This document shows, one piece after another, positions 20,319 through 28,961 of a stretch of DNA of 62,171 nucleotides. A model generated the notes under the pieces. It searched no databases. It saw nothing but the letters and a program-made list of their open reading frames with translations, and had not been told where the DNA came from. The stretch covers positions 1 to 62,171 of the forward strand of contig UQLB01000014.1 of the NCBI GenBank assembly GCA_900541725.1, read 5' to 3'. Position 1 is the first letter of the stretch. Each line of letters starts with the position of its first letter. This stretch comes from an uncultured Collinsella sp. (GTDB taxonomy: Bacteria > Actinomycetota > Coriobacteriia > Coriobacteriales > Coriobacteriaceae). A program made the position numbers and the translations under genes.

Positions 20319-22793
20319 CTACTCCACCGGCTTGAAGATGGTGGCCTGGCCAAAGACGCTGCGGATGAGGGCCTTGGCCTCGTCCTCGGTCTGCGGGATG
20401 CTCGGGGCTGCGCCCTGATGGCCGAAGGGGCTGCCCGCGCCTGGGTTGGACTCCCAAGGGGCAGCGGGGGCGTCCTCCTCTTTGGGGGCAGCTGCAGCGG
20501 GCTTGGGCGCGGACGCCGCACCCGGCACGTCGAACGGCGGCAGATCGTCCCCGCCGGCATCGGCAGCAAAACCGCCGACCATGGCATCGTCGTAGGGAAC
20601 CTGCTCGGATTCCCACGGCGCAGACGACGCGGCAGGCTGAGATTTGGGGGCGGCAGAGCGCTCGGGCGCACGGGGCGCGGGCTCGGTCGGGAGCTTGCCC
20701 GTAGCGGGAGCGCCGGCAGGGTTGTCGGAGCGCAGCCAGGGGGCCTTAGCCAGGTCGGATGACTTGGGCGCAGGCGCGGCAGCGGGCTTGGGCGCGGGAG
20801 CCGGAGCGGCCGGTTTGGGCGTGGCGGGCTTAGGCGCCGACGGGGTCGGTGCCATCACCGGCGTCGCTTGCTGCTGCGGAGCGCTGGCGCTCGAGGATGC
20901 AGGGACCGCCGAGGACACGGGTTGCGGGTCCGCAGATACCGCAGCCCGTGCAGATGGAGAATGCTCCTCATGTTGAGGAGCCGGCGTGCCACCTCCATCC
21001 AGGACGTAGTCGACGGTGCGACGACCGAAGACCGCGCAGACCGTCGGCAGGACCACCGATTGCGTGTCGGCGCGACCGAGCATCTTGATGGCAAAGGTCG
21101 AACCCGCGGGGAACGAGACCGTGAGCTTGGAGCCGTCGTCGGCCATGGCGCGGGCGTTAAGCAGAAGAGCCGCGTAGGAGGCTTGCTGAGCTTTGACGCG
21201 CTCGACGACCTCGGCCCATTTGCGCTGGAGCTCGCCGGCGTCCTCGACCGCGGGGGTCTCGGCAGCACCGGCGGCGGCAACCTGGGCGGCGTTGTTGGGC
21301 TTGGACACCGGCACGGTCGATGCAGCAGGCGCGGGAGCCGGAGCCGCAACGGGTTGAGGTGCAGGCGTTACAGGTTTAGGCGCGGGAGCCGGAGCCGCGG
21401 ACTTGGGCGCAGGCTGGGCAGCCGGAACAGCAGCGCCGCGGTCCCAAGGCATGCCACCCTGATGCGCGGGCGCAGCGGCGGGGGCGGCGGTCGCCGCAGG
21501 AGTAGCGGCTCGGGCACCCGAGATCAGCGTCGGTTGTTGTGTCGTCGCAGGCGCAGCCGCGACAGCCGCAGGCGCACTCGCTTGAGCAGCAGCCACGCTC
21601 GCCGGAACGGCGGCGTTGGCAACCATGGCCTCCAAGCGAGCCACGCGCTCGGCCAAAGCCTCAATCGTAAAATCGGCCTCGGGACGCGCCAGGCGGGTGC
21701 AGGCGATCTCGAGCACCAGGCGCACGTCGCTCGCACCCCTCATCTCCAAGGCGGCATCGTCGAGCACCGTCAGCACGCGAGCCAAACGATCGGCAGGATG
21801 CTCGCCAAAGGCAGCGGCCTCGGCAGCAAGCGCCTCGGCCTGCTCGGAGCCGCCCTCAAACAGCTCGGCACGGGCACCGGCAACGCAGGCAACGTACACG
21901 TCACGCACATGCGCCACCAGGTCGCGCGTCAGCTCCAGCAGGTCGTTTCCTTCCTCGACCTGCGCACGGATCAGTCCATAGAGCTCGGCAACATCGCGAT
22001 CGGCAATGGCGCGGGCAAACTCGCCCAAAATCTGGTCCGAAACCTCGCCCAAAAGCGAGCGGGCATCGTCCGCATGCACGGCGCCGTTGCCAAAGACGCT
22101 CAGCTGCTCCAGCGTGGAGAGCGCGTCGCGCATGCCGCCCTTGGCATGGCGCGCCACGATGGCGAGCGCCTCGTCGTCGTAATCGAAGCCCTCCTGCTCG
22201 CACACGTAGGACAGGCGATGCTCGATATCCTCGTTGCCGATGCGGTGGAAATCGAAGCGCTGGCAGCGCGAGAGGATGGTCTCCAGAATCTTTTGCGGGT
22301 CGGTGGTGCACAGCACAAAGATCACGTGCGCCGGCGGCTCCTCAAGCGTCTTGAGCAGCGCGTTGAACGCCGCCGTCGTGAGCATGTGGACCTCGTCGAT
22401 GATATAAATCTTGTACTTGCCGCGCACCGGGGCAAAGTTGACGGAGTTGATGATTTCCTCGCGCACGTTGTCCACGCCGGTACGGCTTGCGGCATCGAGC
22501 TCGTAAACATCGGGGTGGTTGCCCTCGGCGATGAGCTCGCATTCCTCACAGGTGCCGTCGGGCATGCAGCCGCTCGCACCCTCGGCGCGCGCCGCCTCGG
22601 CGTTGCGACACAGTAGCGCCTTGGCAAGGATGCGCGCCATGGTGGTCTTGCCCGTGCCGCGCGGACCGCAGAACAGGTAGGCGTGGGACAGGCGTCCCTC
22701 GGTAATGGCGTGCTCGAGCGTCGAGACGATATGCTGCTGGCCCACCACGGAGTCGAAGGTGAGCGGGCGATACTTTCGGTACAACGATTCCAT
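20319..22793 (-). CDS. dnaX: DNA polymerase III subunit gamma/tau
   Basis: 824-aa clamp-loader ATPase. It begins MESLYRKYRPLTFDSVVGQ and has Walker A GPRGTGKTT, a four-cysteine zinc site (CRN..CMPDGTCEEC), Walker B YIIDEVHML and the SRC arginine-finger motif (TILSRCQRFDF). Residues from about 400 on are Pro/Ala-rich and low complexity apart from a central tau-like domain. The frame is open for 73 codons upstream, but only the ATG at 22793 has the conserved N-terminus and a GGGGGAG sequence before it. No slippery site for a short gamma form was identified. Confidence 0.96.
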   Translation of the reverse strand: MESLYRKYRPLTFDSVVGQQHIVSTLEHAITEGRLSHAYLFCGPRGTGKTTMARILAKALLCRNAEAARAEGASGCMPDGTCEECELIAEGNHPDVYELDAASRTGVDNVREEIINSVNFAPVRGKYKIYIIDEVHMLTTAAFNALLKTLEEPPAHVIFVLCTTDPQKILETILSRCQRFDFHRIGNEDIEHRLSYVCEQEGFDYDDEALAIVARHAKGGMRDALSTLEQLSVFGNGAVHADDARSLLGEVSDQILGEFARAIADRDVAELYGLIRAQVEEGNDLLELTRDLVAHVRDVYVACVAGARAELFEGGSEQAEALAAEAAAFGEHPADRLARVLTVLDDAALEMRGASDVRLVLEIACTRLARPEADFTIEALAERVARLEAMVANAAVPASVAAAQASAPAAVAAAPATTQQPTLISGARAATPAATAAPAAAPAHQGGMPWDRGAAVPAAQPAPKSAAPAPAPKPVTPAPQPVAAPAPAPAASTVPVSKPNNAAQVAAAGAAETPAVEDAGELQRKWAEVVERVKAQQASYAALLLNARAMADDGSKLTVSFPAGSTFAIKMLGRADTQSVVLPTVCAVFGRRTVDYVLDGGGTPAPQHEEHSPSARAAVSADPQPVSSAVPASSSASAPQQQATPVMAPTPSAPKPATPKPAAPAPAPKPAAAPAPKSSDLAKAPWLRSDNPAGAPATGKLPTEPAPRAPERSAAPKSQPAASSAPWESEQVPYDDAMVGGFAADAGGDDLPPFDVPGAASAPKPAAAAPKEEDAPAAPWESNPGAGSPFGHQGAAPSIPQTEDEAKALIRSVFGQATIFKPVE

Positions 22794-22908
22794 GGGTGCT
22801 CCCCCGGGTATACTGAGTCTTGTTGCCGCGGCGGCCATGCGGTCGCACGGCATACTGCATCCATAATAACCCGTACGGCGAGCCCGCCGCGATAGGAGTC
22901 CAAAGAGC

Positions 22909-23625
22909 ATGGCAGACGCAGAGAGCAACCTCGTTCCCTCCGAAGCAGCCGACCAGGTTGAGGTCGCGCTCGAGACGCAGGCAGCAGCCGGTGACGGCAT
23001 CCTGTACCTCAACGAGTATCAGTACGAAAACGACCTCGTCACCGACTTCGCGCGCCTGGTCGCCTCGCCCAGGCGCCGTGGCTCCCTGTACGTCGCCGCT
23101 GGGATTGCCGCGCTCATCGGCATCGGCATGCTGGTGGCCGGCGGCAACTGGATCAAGTTCGGCGTCGTCCTGATCGTATTCGGCGCCTTTTTGGCCTGGT
23201 GGAGCAAAAATCTACACCATACGCTCGCACGCGACTTTATCGAAGCCGTCGAGGCCGACGAGTCCATGGGCGGCCGCTACCGCCGCGTCGCCGCCAACGA
23301 GAACGGCCTGATGGTCTGGGGCAAGAGCGGCAAGTCGCAGTTCTTCCCGTTTGAGAAGCTCGACCACGTACTCGACGGCGAGCGCATCTTTGTGGCCATG
23401 TTCGCCGACCAGGGCGTGACGATCCCTAAGGACACCTTTGTACGTGGTGATGCCGAGCAGTTTGGCTCCTTCCTCAAGGCGCGCATCAACAAAAAGCTGC
23501 GCATCGAGACCAAACGCAAGAAGATGAAGGCCGAAAAGGCCGCTGCCAAGGCCAAGCAGGGCGACCAGCCCAAAAAGGACGCTCCCAAGCAGCGTAAGCA
23601 GAAGAAGAACAAGAAGAAGCGCTAA
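22909..23625 (+). CDS. YcxB-like membrane protein
   Basis: 238-aa protein with two hydrophobic segments (about residues 62-98) and a C-terminal YcxB-like domain (NGLMVWGKSGKSQFFPFEKL). It ends in a very basic Lys-rich tail of about 45 residues. YcxB-like proteins are found in many Gram-positives; their role is unknown. It is divergent from dnaX, with about 115 bp between starts. Confidence 0.7.
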   Translation: MADAESNLVPSEAADQVEVALETQAAAGDGILYLNEYQYENDLVTDFARLVASPRRRGSLYVAAGIAALIGIGMLVAGGNWIKFGVVLIVFGAFLAWWSKNLHHTLARDFIEAVEADESMGGRYRRVAANENGLMVWGKSGKSQFFPFEKLDHVLDGERIFVAMFADQGVTIPKDTFVRGDAEQFGSFLKARINKKLRIETKRKKMKAEKAAAKAKQGDQPKKDAPKQRKQKKNKKKR

Positions 23626-23766
23626 GGCCAAGTCAGACAGGCCACCTCGCCCCGCTACCTTCATCATGCGCCCGAGCGTGCTAAACTAGCAGCATCTATG
23701 CCACCGCGAACGGCTTGACCCCGGCCCGCCGCTCGCAAACGAACTTTAAACGCACGAGGGTTGGCC

Positions 23767-25620
23767 ATGCCGCTTTTCTCGCAACATACCGCCCGGTTCT
23801 CGCCGGACGTTCCCTTGGAGGGCACCAGCTCTCGCGAGCTGCTCAAGCGGTACCAGCCGCTCGAGACGCTTGCGACCGGCGGTTTTGGCTCCATCGAGAT
23901 CTGCCGCGACACGCACCTGCGCCGTCGCGTCGCCATTAAGCGCATCCCCCTCACAGACGGTGCCGGCATGCCCGCCAGCGACATCATGGATGTCCTGCGC
24001 GAGGCGCACACTGCCGCCATGCTTCAACATCCCAATATCGTGCAGGTTATCGACTTTACGCACGATACCGCCTATGCCTACCTCGTCATGGAATATGTCG
24101 ACGGCATGTCCCTAGCCGAGTTTTTGCATCGCGTGGACGGTCATTCGCTCACCTTTGACGAGGCCGCGGCAATTGCCGACGCGCTGGGCCAGGCGCTCAC
24201 CTTCGCCCATAGCAACGGCGTGCTCCACCTGGATATTAAGCCCGCCAACGTGCTCATCGACCACTCGGGCAACGTAAAGCTCACCGACTTTGGCATGGCG
24301 CGACTGTCGTCTGCCGGCGGCTTTGGCGGCTCGCGCGGCGGCACCATCGGCTACATGCCGCCCGAACAGCTCGATATCGAGACCGGCACAGTCGACGAGC
24401 GCGCCGATGTCTTTGCCCTCGCCTGTGTGATCTACGAGGGCCTGTGCGGCAGCGCTCCCTTTATGGCCGCCACGCCCGGCGACTCGCTCGGCCGCATCAT
24501 CGGCGGTGCCACCTACCCCAGCGAGCTCATCCCGCACTTTCCCCCGGGAGCCGAAGCTGCGCTCATGAGCGCCCTCTCCCCCATGCCGCAAGACCGCCCC
24601 AACAGCATCGAGGCGTTTTGCGATCAGCTCCTTGCCAGCTTGGGCAGTGTGCGCGAGGGCCGTCGCAGCCTAGAGCAAATGGTGGGCGAGCTTTCGGATG
24701 ACGAGCAGACGGCGGACGATATCGAATCGCTGCCCTACGAGGACGACGCGGTCGAGGTCGACCCCGCACTTGGCTGGGCGGGCACGCGCTGGAGCCACGC
24801 GCGCAACTACACCATGCGCGCCATCTCGGCTCTCTCGTGTGGAGCCTTTAGCTTCTTGCTTATGCAGACAGCCGGCGTCGCCGCGCTTCCCGGCTTGCTC
24901 GTCGCGGCCATCGCGATCGGTGCGGCGGCCGGCCTGGCCCCGCAGATCGGATCGGCCATCTCGGCCGTGGGCTTTTTAGTGCTTATGACCAATGCCACCA
25001 TGCAGTCGCAGGGCATTCTGTCGATGCTGCCTGTCGCGGTTGCCTTTGCCGCCGCCATGTCCGGCTGGTGGATCGCCTGGGGGCGCACCGAGGCTGCCAC
25101 GAGTGCAGCGCTCACCTGCGCACTTGCGCTCGGCTGCCTGACCGGCGACGCCCTTCTTGCCGCTGGAGCCGCCGCGAGTATCGCGGCATTTTGGCTCGGC
25201 CCGGCAAGTGCCGCGGCGGCCACGAGCATGGGCGTGCTCTTTGCCCGCCTTGCCGCAGCGGCTCTCTCTGCGGGAGGCGTACTGGGGCTTGGCAATGTCG
25301 CCGCAGCGCTGGGGGACGTGTTCCTCTGGGCCGCCATCACACTGGTCGCGGCAACGGCGGCAGTAACATCACTGCTGCTCAATGCCCATGCCAAGCGCGC
25401 CGAACAAGGGTCGAACCTTGCTGCCATCGTCGCAATTGCCGTCGCCGGTATGGGCTCCGCGGCGTCGCTCTGTCTTGCACACCATATGGAAATTGCCAGC
25501 CTTGCGGCCGCGGTCGTCGTCAAGGCGGCGGTTGCGGGAACCCTATCCTCTATAATCGTTGGGATATGCCTATATTTGCTCGGATACCAAAGAACCTATA
25601 CGGAGAGTGATCTTTCGTGA
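23767..25620 (+). CDS. Ser/Thr protein kinase with multi-pass membrane tail
   Basis: 617-aa kinase. The catalytic domain (residues about 25-290) has LATGGFGSIEICRD, VAIKRIPL, the catalytic loop HLDIKPANVLI and LTDFGMARL. The usual HRD is HLD here, although the catalytic Asp and Lys are kept. The C-terminal half (about 340-610) holds around eight hydrophobic stretches rich in Ala. ACGAGGG before the ATG at 23767 supports that start over the TTG two codons earlier. Its stop overlaps the GTG start of fhaA, so it heads the growth-signalling operon. It occupies the place of a PknA-like kinase but is built differently. Confidence 0.85.
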   Translation: MPLFSQHTARFSPDVPLEGTSSRELLKRYQPLETLATGGFGSIEICRDTHLRRRVAIKRIPLTDGAGMPASDIMDVLREAHTAAMLQHPNIVQVIDFTHDTAYAYLVMEYVDGMSLAEFLHRVDGHSLTFDEAAAIADALGQALTFAHSNGVLHLDIKPANVLIDHSGNVKLTDFGMARLSSAGGFGGSRGGTIGYMPPEQLDIETGTVDERADVFALACVIYEGLCGSAPFMAATPGDSLGRIIGGATYPSELIPHFPPGAEAALMSALSPMPQDRPNSIEAFCDQLLASLGSVREGRRSLEQMVGELSDDEQTADDIESLPYEDDAVEVDPALGWAGTRWSHARNYTMRAISALSCGAFSFLLMQTAGVAALPGLLVAAIAIGAAAGLAPQIGSAISAVGFLVLMTNATMQSQGILSMLPVAVAFAAAMSGWWIAWGRTEAATSAALTCALALGCLTGDALLAAGAAASIAAFWLGPASAAAATSMGVLFARLAAAALSAGGVLGLGNVAAALGDVFLWAAITLVAATAAVTSLLLNAHAKRAEQGSNLAAIVAIAVAGMGSAASLCLAHHMEIASLAAAVVVKAAVAGTLSSIIVGICLYLLGYQRTYTESDLS

Positions 25621-26627
25621 ACTTCCTGAACATCTTCGAGGACCACGTGGCCGGCATCTTCGGTGCCACCCGTGCCCCGTTCTCCTTTAAGAAGCTTGCC
25701 AAGCAGGCCGCTCGCGACATGGAGGATCAGACTCTGGTGATCAACGGCGTCAACACCGCGCCGGCACTCTATACCATCCTGATCGCCGCCGACGACGATC
25801 CCATGCTCGCCCCGTTCTACCCCGAGCTTTCGCGCGAAGTCCGCGAGTTTGTGAAGGCACAGGCCGAAAAGCGCCGCTATGTGTTTGTCGGCGAGCCCCT
25901 CGTTCGCTTTATGATCGACCCGCAGCTGCGTGCCGGTAAGTTCTCGGTCTTTGCCGAGAACGTCGACGCCCCCACGCTCGGTCGTCTGTACGAGGAAGAG
26001 CGCGCTTACCAGAATGGCCTGGGTCAGAACAACTCGGCCGCAAGCCGCGCCGCCAGCGCCCCCCGCGCCGGCAAGCAGCAATTCGCCGCTCCGCAGCAAC
26101 AGCACCCCGCCGCCATGCCCCAGCAGCCGGCGCCCCGTGCCGCCGCTCCCGACCCGCTCGCCGTTGCCGACCCCTTTGCGCCCAACGCCCCCGACCCCGC
26201 CGCCGCGCCCATCCCCGTGCCGCAGACCGTCTCTCGTGACGCCCTCGCCGGTATGGGCGGAGCCGCCGCGACCGGCGCCGCCGTGGGCCTTGGCGCCGCG
26301 GCCGGTATTGCCTCCAACATGGCGAGCACCCGCGCCCCGCAGCGCCCGCTCGCCCAACTCGTCGACGTCGTGAGCGGCGAGAGCCACAGCATCACTTCCG
26401 CGCAGGTGACCATCGGTCGCGAGCGTTCGGTTTCGGACATCGCCCTGCGCGACCCCAACGTGTCGCGCCGTCACGCCCAGCTCACCTTTACCGGTTCGGA
26501 CTGGTCGATCGAGGACCTCAATTCCACCAACGGCACGCTCGTCAACAACCGCCGCATCACGCGCTGCCCGCTGCGCAACGGCGACCTGCTGACGTTTGGC
26601 CTGAGCACCTTTGAATTTAGGGGATAG
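25617..26627 (+). CDS. fhaA: FhaA-type protein (DUF3662 + FHA)
   Basis: 336-aa protein with GTG start overlapping the kinase stop. Residues about 1-118 are the DUF3662 domain (FEDHVAGIFG, later RRYVFVGEPLVRF). A Pro/Ala/Gln-rich linker follows (about 140-240), then a C-terminal FHA domain with VTIGRERSVSDI, NVSRRHAQL and DLNSTNGTLV. In mycobacteria FhaA binds the phosphorylated pseudokinase MviN and regulates peptidoglycan synthesis; the same role is inferred here. Confidence 0.92.
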   Translation: MNFLNIFEDHVAGIFGATRAPFSFKKLAKQAARDMEDQTLVINGVNTAPALYTILIAADDDPMLAPFYPELSREVREFVKAQAEKRRYVFVGEPLVRFMIDPQLRAGKFSVFAENVDAPTLGRLYEEERAYQNGLGQNNSAASRAASAPRAGKQQFAAPQQQHPAAMPQQPAPRAAAPDPLAVADPFAPNAPDPAAAPIPVPQTVSRDALAGMGGAAATGAAVGLGAAAGIASNMASTRAPQRPLAQLVDVVSGESHSITSAQVTIGRERSVSDIALRDPNVSRRHAQLTFTGSDWSIEDLNSTNGTLVNNRRITRCPLRNGDLLTFGLSTFEFRG

Positions 26628-26633
26628 TCGCTT

Positions 26634-27050
26634 ATGAACATCGATATCGTCCTTTTTGCAGGCCGCATCGTCCTGGTCGCCCTGCTCTACATCTTCCTGT
26701 TCGCCGTCATGAAAACCGGCGTGGGACTCGTACGCGGCCAGCGCCGCGACTCCGCTATCTGGACGATCGATGTGGACAAAGGTCCGCGCGGCATCCGTGG
26801 CATCCATGTAGACATGCTCGGCCCCGTCATCGTGGGCCGCTCGCCGTCCTCGGACATCTGCATCAACGAGCCGTTTGTCTCGGCCTCGCACGCACGCTTT
26901 TCGCTGCAGGGCCCGGCACTCATCATCGAAGACCTCAACTCGCTGAACGGCACGCTCGTTAACGGCCGTCAGCTGGTGGAGCCCGCAACGCTGCGCGAGG
27001 GTGACGAGGTCCAGATTGGCGACGTGGTCATGAAGGTGAACCGTCGATGA
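26634..27050 (+). CDS. fhaB: FhaB-type membrane FHA protein
   Basis: 138-aa protein with one N-terminal hydrophobic helix (residues about 5-27) and an FHA domain over the last 80 residues (VIVGRSPSSDICI, VSASHARF, DLNSLNGTLVNG). It matches FhaB/FipA of actinobacterial division clusters in size, layout and position. The stop overlaps the start of the phosphatase gene by 4 bp. Confidence 0.92.
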   Translation: MNIDIVLFAGRIVLVALLYIFLFAVMKTGVGLVRGQRRDSAIWTIDVDKGPRGIRGIHVDMLGPVIVGRSPSSDICINEPFVSASHARFSLQGPALIIEDLNSLNGTLVNGRQLVEPATLREGDEVQIGDVVMKVNRR

Positions 27051-28945
27051 TCGACGAGGAGAACAAGTCCGCAACCATGCCCGAGACGCCGACTGCCCCC
27101 GCAGCTGCGCCGGCTCATGCCGCTCCGGCGCGCCCTGCGACCGTGGAGCCCGAGGACACGGTGTTCTCCCTGCCTCTTTCGCATGTAACTCAAGAATATC
27201 CGGCACTCGTCGATGACGAGGACGCCGACACCGAGCAGCTCGACGCCCCCATCGGCGCGCACGCTGCCGAGCAGTCCGCGGAACCGGAGGCAACGCCCGT
27301 ACCGGCTCACTTTGCCGAGCCCGTCGCCGAGGCGATTAACGAGAGCGCTGCCGTGTTTGCAGCCCCCGAGCCTGCCGCGCCGGTATTCCCCGTCGCCCCG
27401 GCAAGCGAGGCGGCACCCGCATCCGCAACGCCTGCCGAAGTCGAGCAGCCCGCCGCCGCGCCCGCCGCAGCCCCCGAGCCCTCCGCTCAACCCCAGAGCT
27501 CGCCCGCGCCGTCGCACTTTGCGACGCCCGAGCCGACGGCTGTCGAGCCGCAGCAGGACGGCGATCCCGCCGACCGCGTAACCGAAGATCTCAACCTTCC
27601 GGACGTCTCCGACGCCGAGTCGGGAGACGATACCGACACCGTCTCCCCCGGCGACACCGCCGAGATCGATGTCGCCGCCGTGGAGGCAAAGCTCAAAGAT
27701 CCCGGCTCGACCATGAGCTTTGAGCCGCTGACCGACGAGCGCATCGAGACCGACTCGACCTACGACGCGGGCACCACCACGCAGCTTATGTGGGGCGCCC
27801 GTTCCGACGTCGGATGCGTACGCCCGCACAATGAGGACTCCTATCTGGTGCAGTCGCCGCTCTTTTGCGTGTGCGACGGCATGGGAGGACACGCCGCCGG
27901 CGAGGTGGCATCTTCCATTGCCGTCGAGACCATCGCCAAGACGGCGCCGCAGTCCGCCGACGCCGCGCGCCTGGCCGCAGCCGTCGAGGCCGCCAACGCC
28001 GCCGTGATCGAGGCCGCCCTCAACGGCTTGGGCAAACCCGGCATGGGATGCACGGCCACCTGCGCCTACATCGAAAACGACACGCTCGCCATCGCCCACG
28101 TGGGCGACTCGCGCGCCTACCTGCTCCACGAGGGCACGCTCATCCGCGTGACCCGCGACCACTCCTACGTGGAGGAGCTCGTGGATGCCGGCGAGATTAC
28201 GGCCGACGAGGCCCGCGTCCACCCCAACCGCTCGGTCATCACCCGCGCGCTGGGCTCGGATCCCGCCATGTATGCCGACCACTTTACCCTGCACATCGAG
28301 GAAGGCGACCGCCTGATTCTGTGCTCCGACGGTCTTTCGAGCATGATTCCCGATAGCGATATCGAGAACATCGCTACGCAGTCCTCGAGCGCACAGATCT
28401 GTGTCGACAACTTGGTGGACGCGGCGCTCGCCGCCGGCGGCCACGACAATGTGACCGTGGTGGTCGTCGACCTGGTCGACGACGGCGTCATGCGCGAGGC
28501 AAAACGCGTCCGACGCCGCAATGTCACCATCGCCACCGTCTTGGCCCTTGTCTTTGTGCTGGTAGCGGGCATCTGGGCATACACGGGCGTCACCGGCTCC
28601 TATTACTTGGGAACCTACCACGGCAATGTCGCCGTCTGGCGCGGCCTGCCCGGCAAGACGCTCGGGGTCGAGCTCCACTGGCTCGAGAGCGAAACCAGCA
28701 TCAAGCTGTCCGACCTGCCCGAAGACACGCAAAACCGCCTGAAGGCAGGCATTCCGCAAACGAATGTCGACGATGCGCAGGACACCATTTCCAAGTACCG
28801 CCATCAGATTGACGAGGAGCAGACCCGTCAGGTGATTGACGCGCAAACGATTCGCGACAACACCGATCAGGAATCCACCTCCGAGTCAGATTCCGAGAAA
28901 ACCGCCGAACAGTCAGCCGAGGCCGAAGCCTCCGATAAGAATTAG
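27047..28945 (+). CDS. pstP: PP2C-type Ser/Thr phosphatase with long N-terminal extension
   Basis: 632-aa enzyme. The PP2C domain (about residues 240-475) holds the metal-site motifs SDVGCVRPHNEDSYLV, CDGMGGHAAGE, HVGDSRAYLL and GGHDNVTVVVV. A single membrane helix (about 487-505) and an outer domain of about 125 residues follow. The first 235 residues are Pro/Ala/Glu-rich and probably disordered; usual PstP proteins start directly with the catalytic domain. The ATGA overlap with fhaB supports the long form. It should counteract the kinases of this cluster. Confidence 0.9.
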   Translation: MIDEENKSATMPETPTAPAAAPAHAAPARPATVEPEDTVFSLPLSHVTQEYPALVDDEDADTEQLDAPIGAHAAEQSAEPEATPVPAHFAEPVAEAINESAAVFAAPEPAAPVFPVAPASEAAPASATPAEVEQPAAAPAAAPEPSAQPQSSPAPSHFATPEPTAVEPQQDGDPADRVTEDLNLPDVSDAESGDDTDTVSPGDTAEIDVAAVEAKLKDPGSTMSFEPLTDERIETDSTYDAGTTTQLMWGARSDVGCVRPHNEDSYLVQSPLFCVCDGMGGHAAGEVASSIAVETIAKTAPQSADAARLAAAVEAANAAVIEAALNGLGKPGMGCTATCAYIENDTLAIAHVGDSRAYLLHEGTLIRVTRDHSYVEELVDAGEITADEARVHPNRSVITRALGSDPAMYADHFTLHIEEGDRLILCSDGLSSMIPDSDIENIATQSSSAQICVDNLVDAALAAGGHDNVTVVVVDLVDDGVMREAKRVRRRNVTIATVLALVFVLVAGIWAYTGVTGSYYLGTYHGNVAVWRGLPGKTLGVELHWLESETSIKLSDLPEDTQNRLKAGIPQTNVDDAQDTISKYRHQIDEEQTRQVIDAQTIRDNTDQESTSESDSEKTAEQSAEAEASDKN

Positions 28946-28961
28946 AAAGGGAGTGCCGCTT

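Noticed and set aside
20868..22616. Open frame of about 582 codons opposite dnaX
   Set aside because: Arg/Gly/Ser-rich antisense translation of the Pro/Ala-rich dnaX gene; no ribosome binding site or motif.
20319..22793. Programmed frameshift in dnaX giving a separate gamma subunit
   Set aside because: No A-rich slippery heptamer with a following hairpin was found near the end of the ATPase domain.
22794..22908. Possible small RNA (SRP RNA) between dnaX and the YcxB-like gene
   Set aside because: SRP RNA often lies near dnaX, but the conserved GGAAG..AGCAG and GTCAGG elements are not present on either strand.
25596..28846. Two long minus-strand frames opposite fhaA, fhaB and pstP
   Set aside because: Their products are low-complexity antisense readings; the plus-strand genes have complete domains, overlaps and ribosome binding sites.
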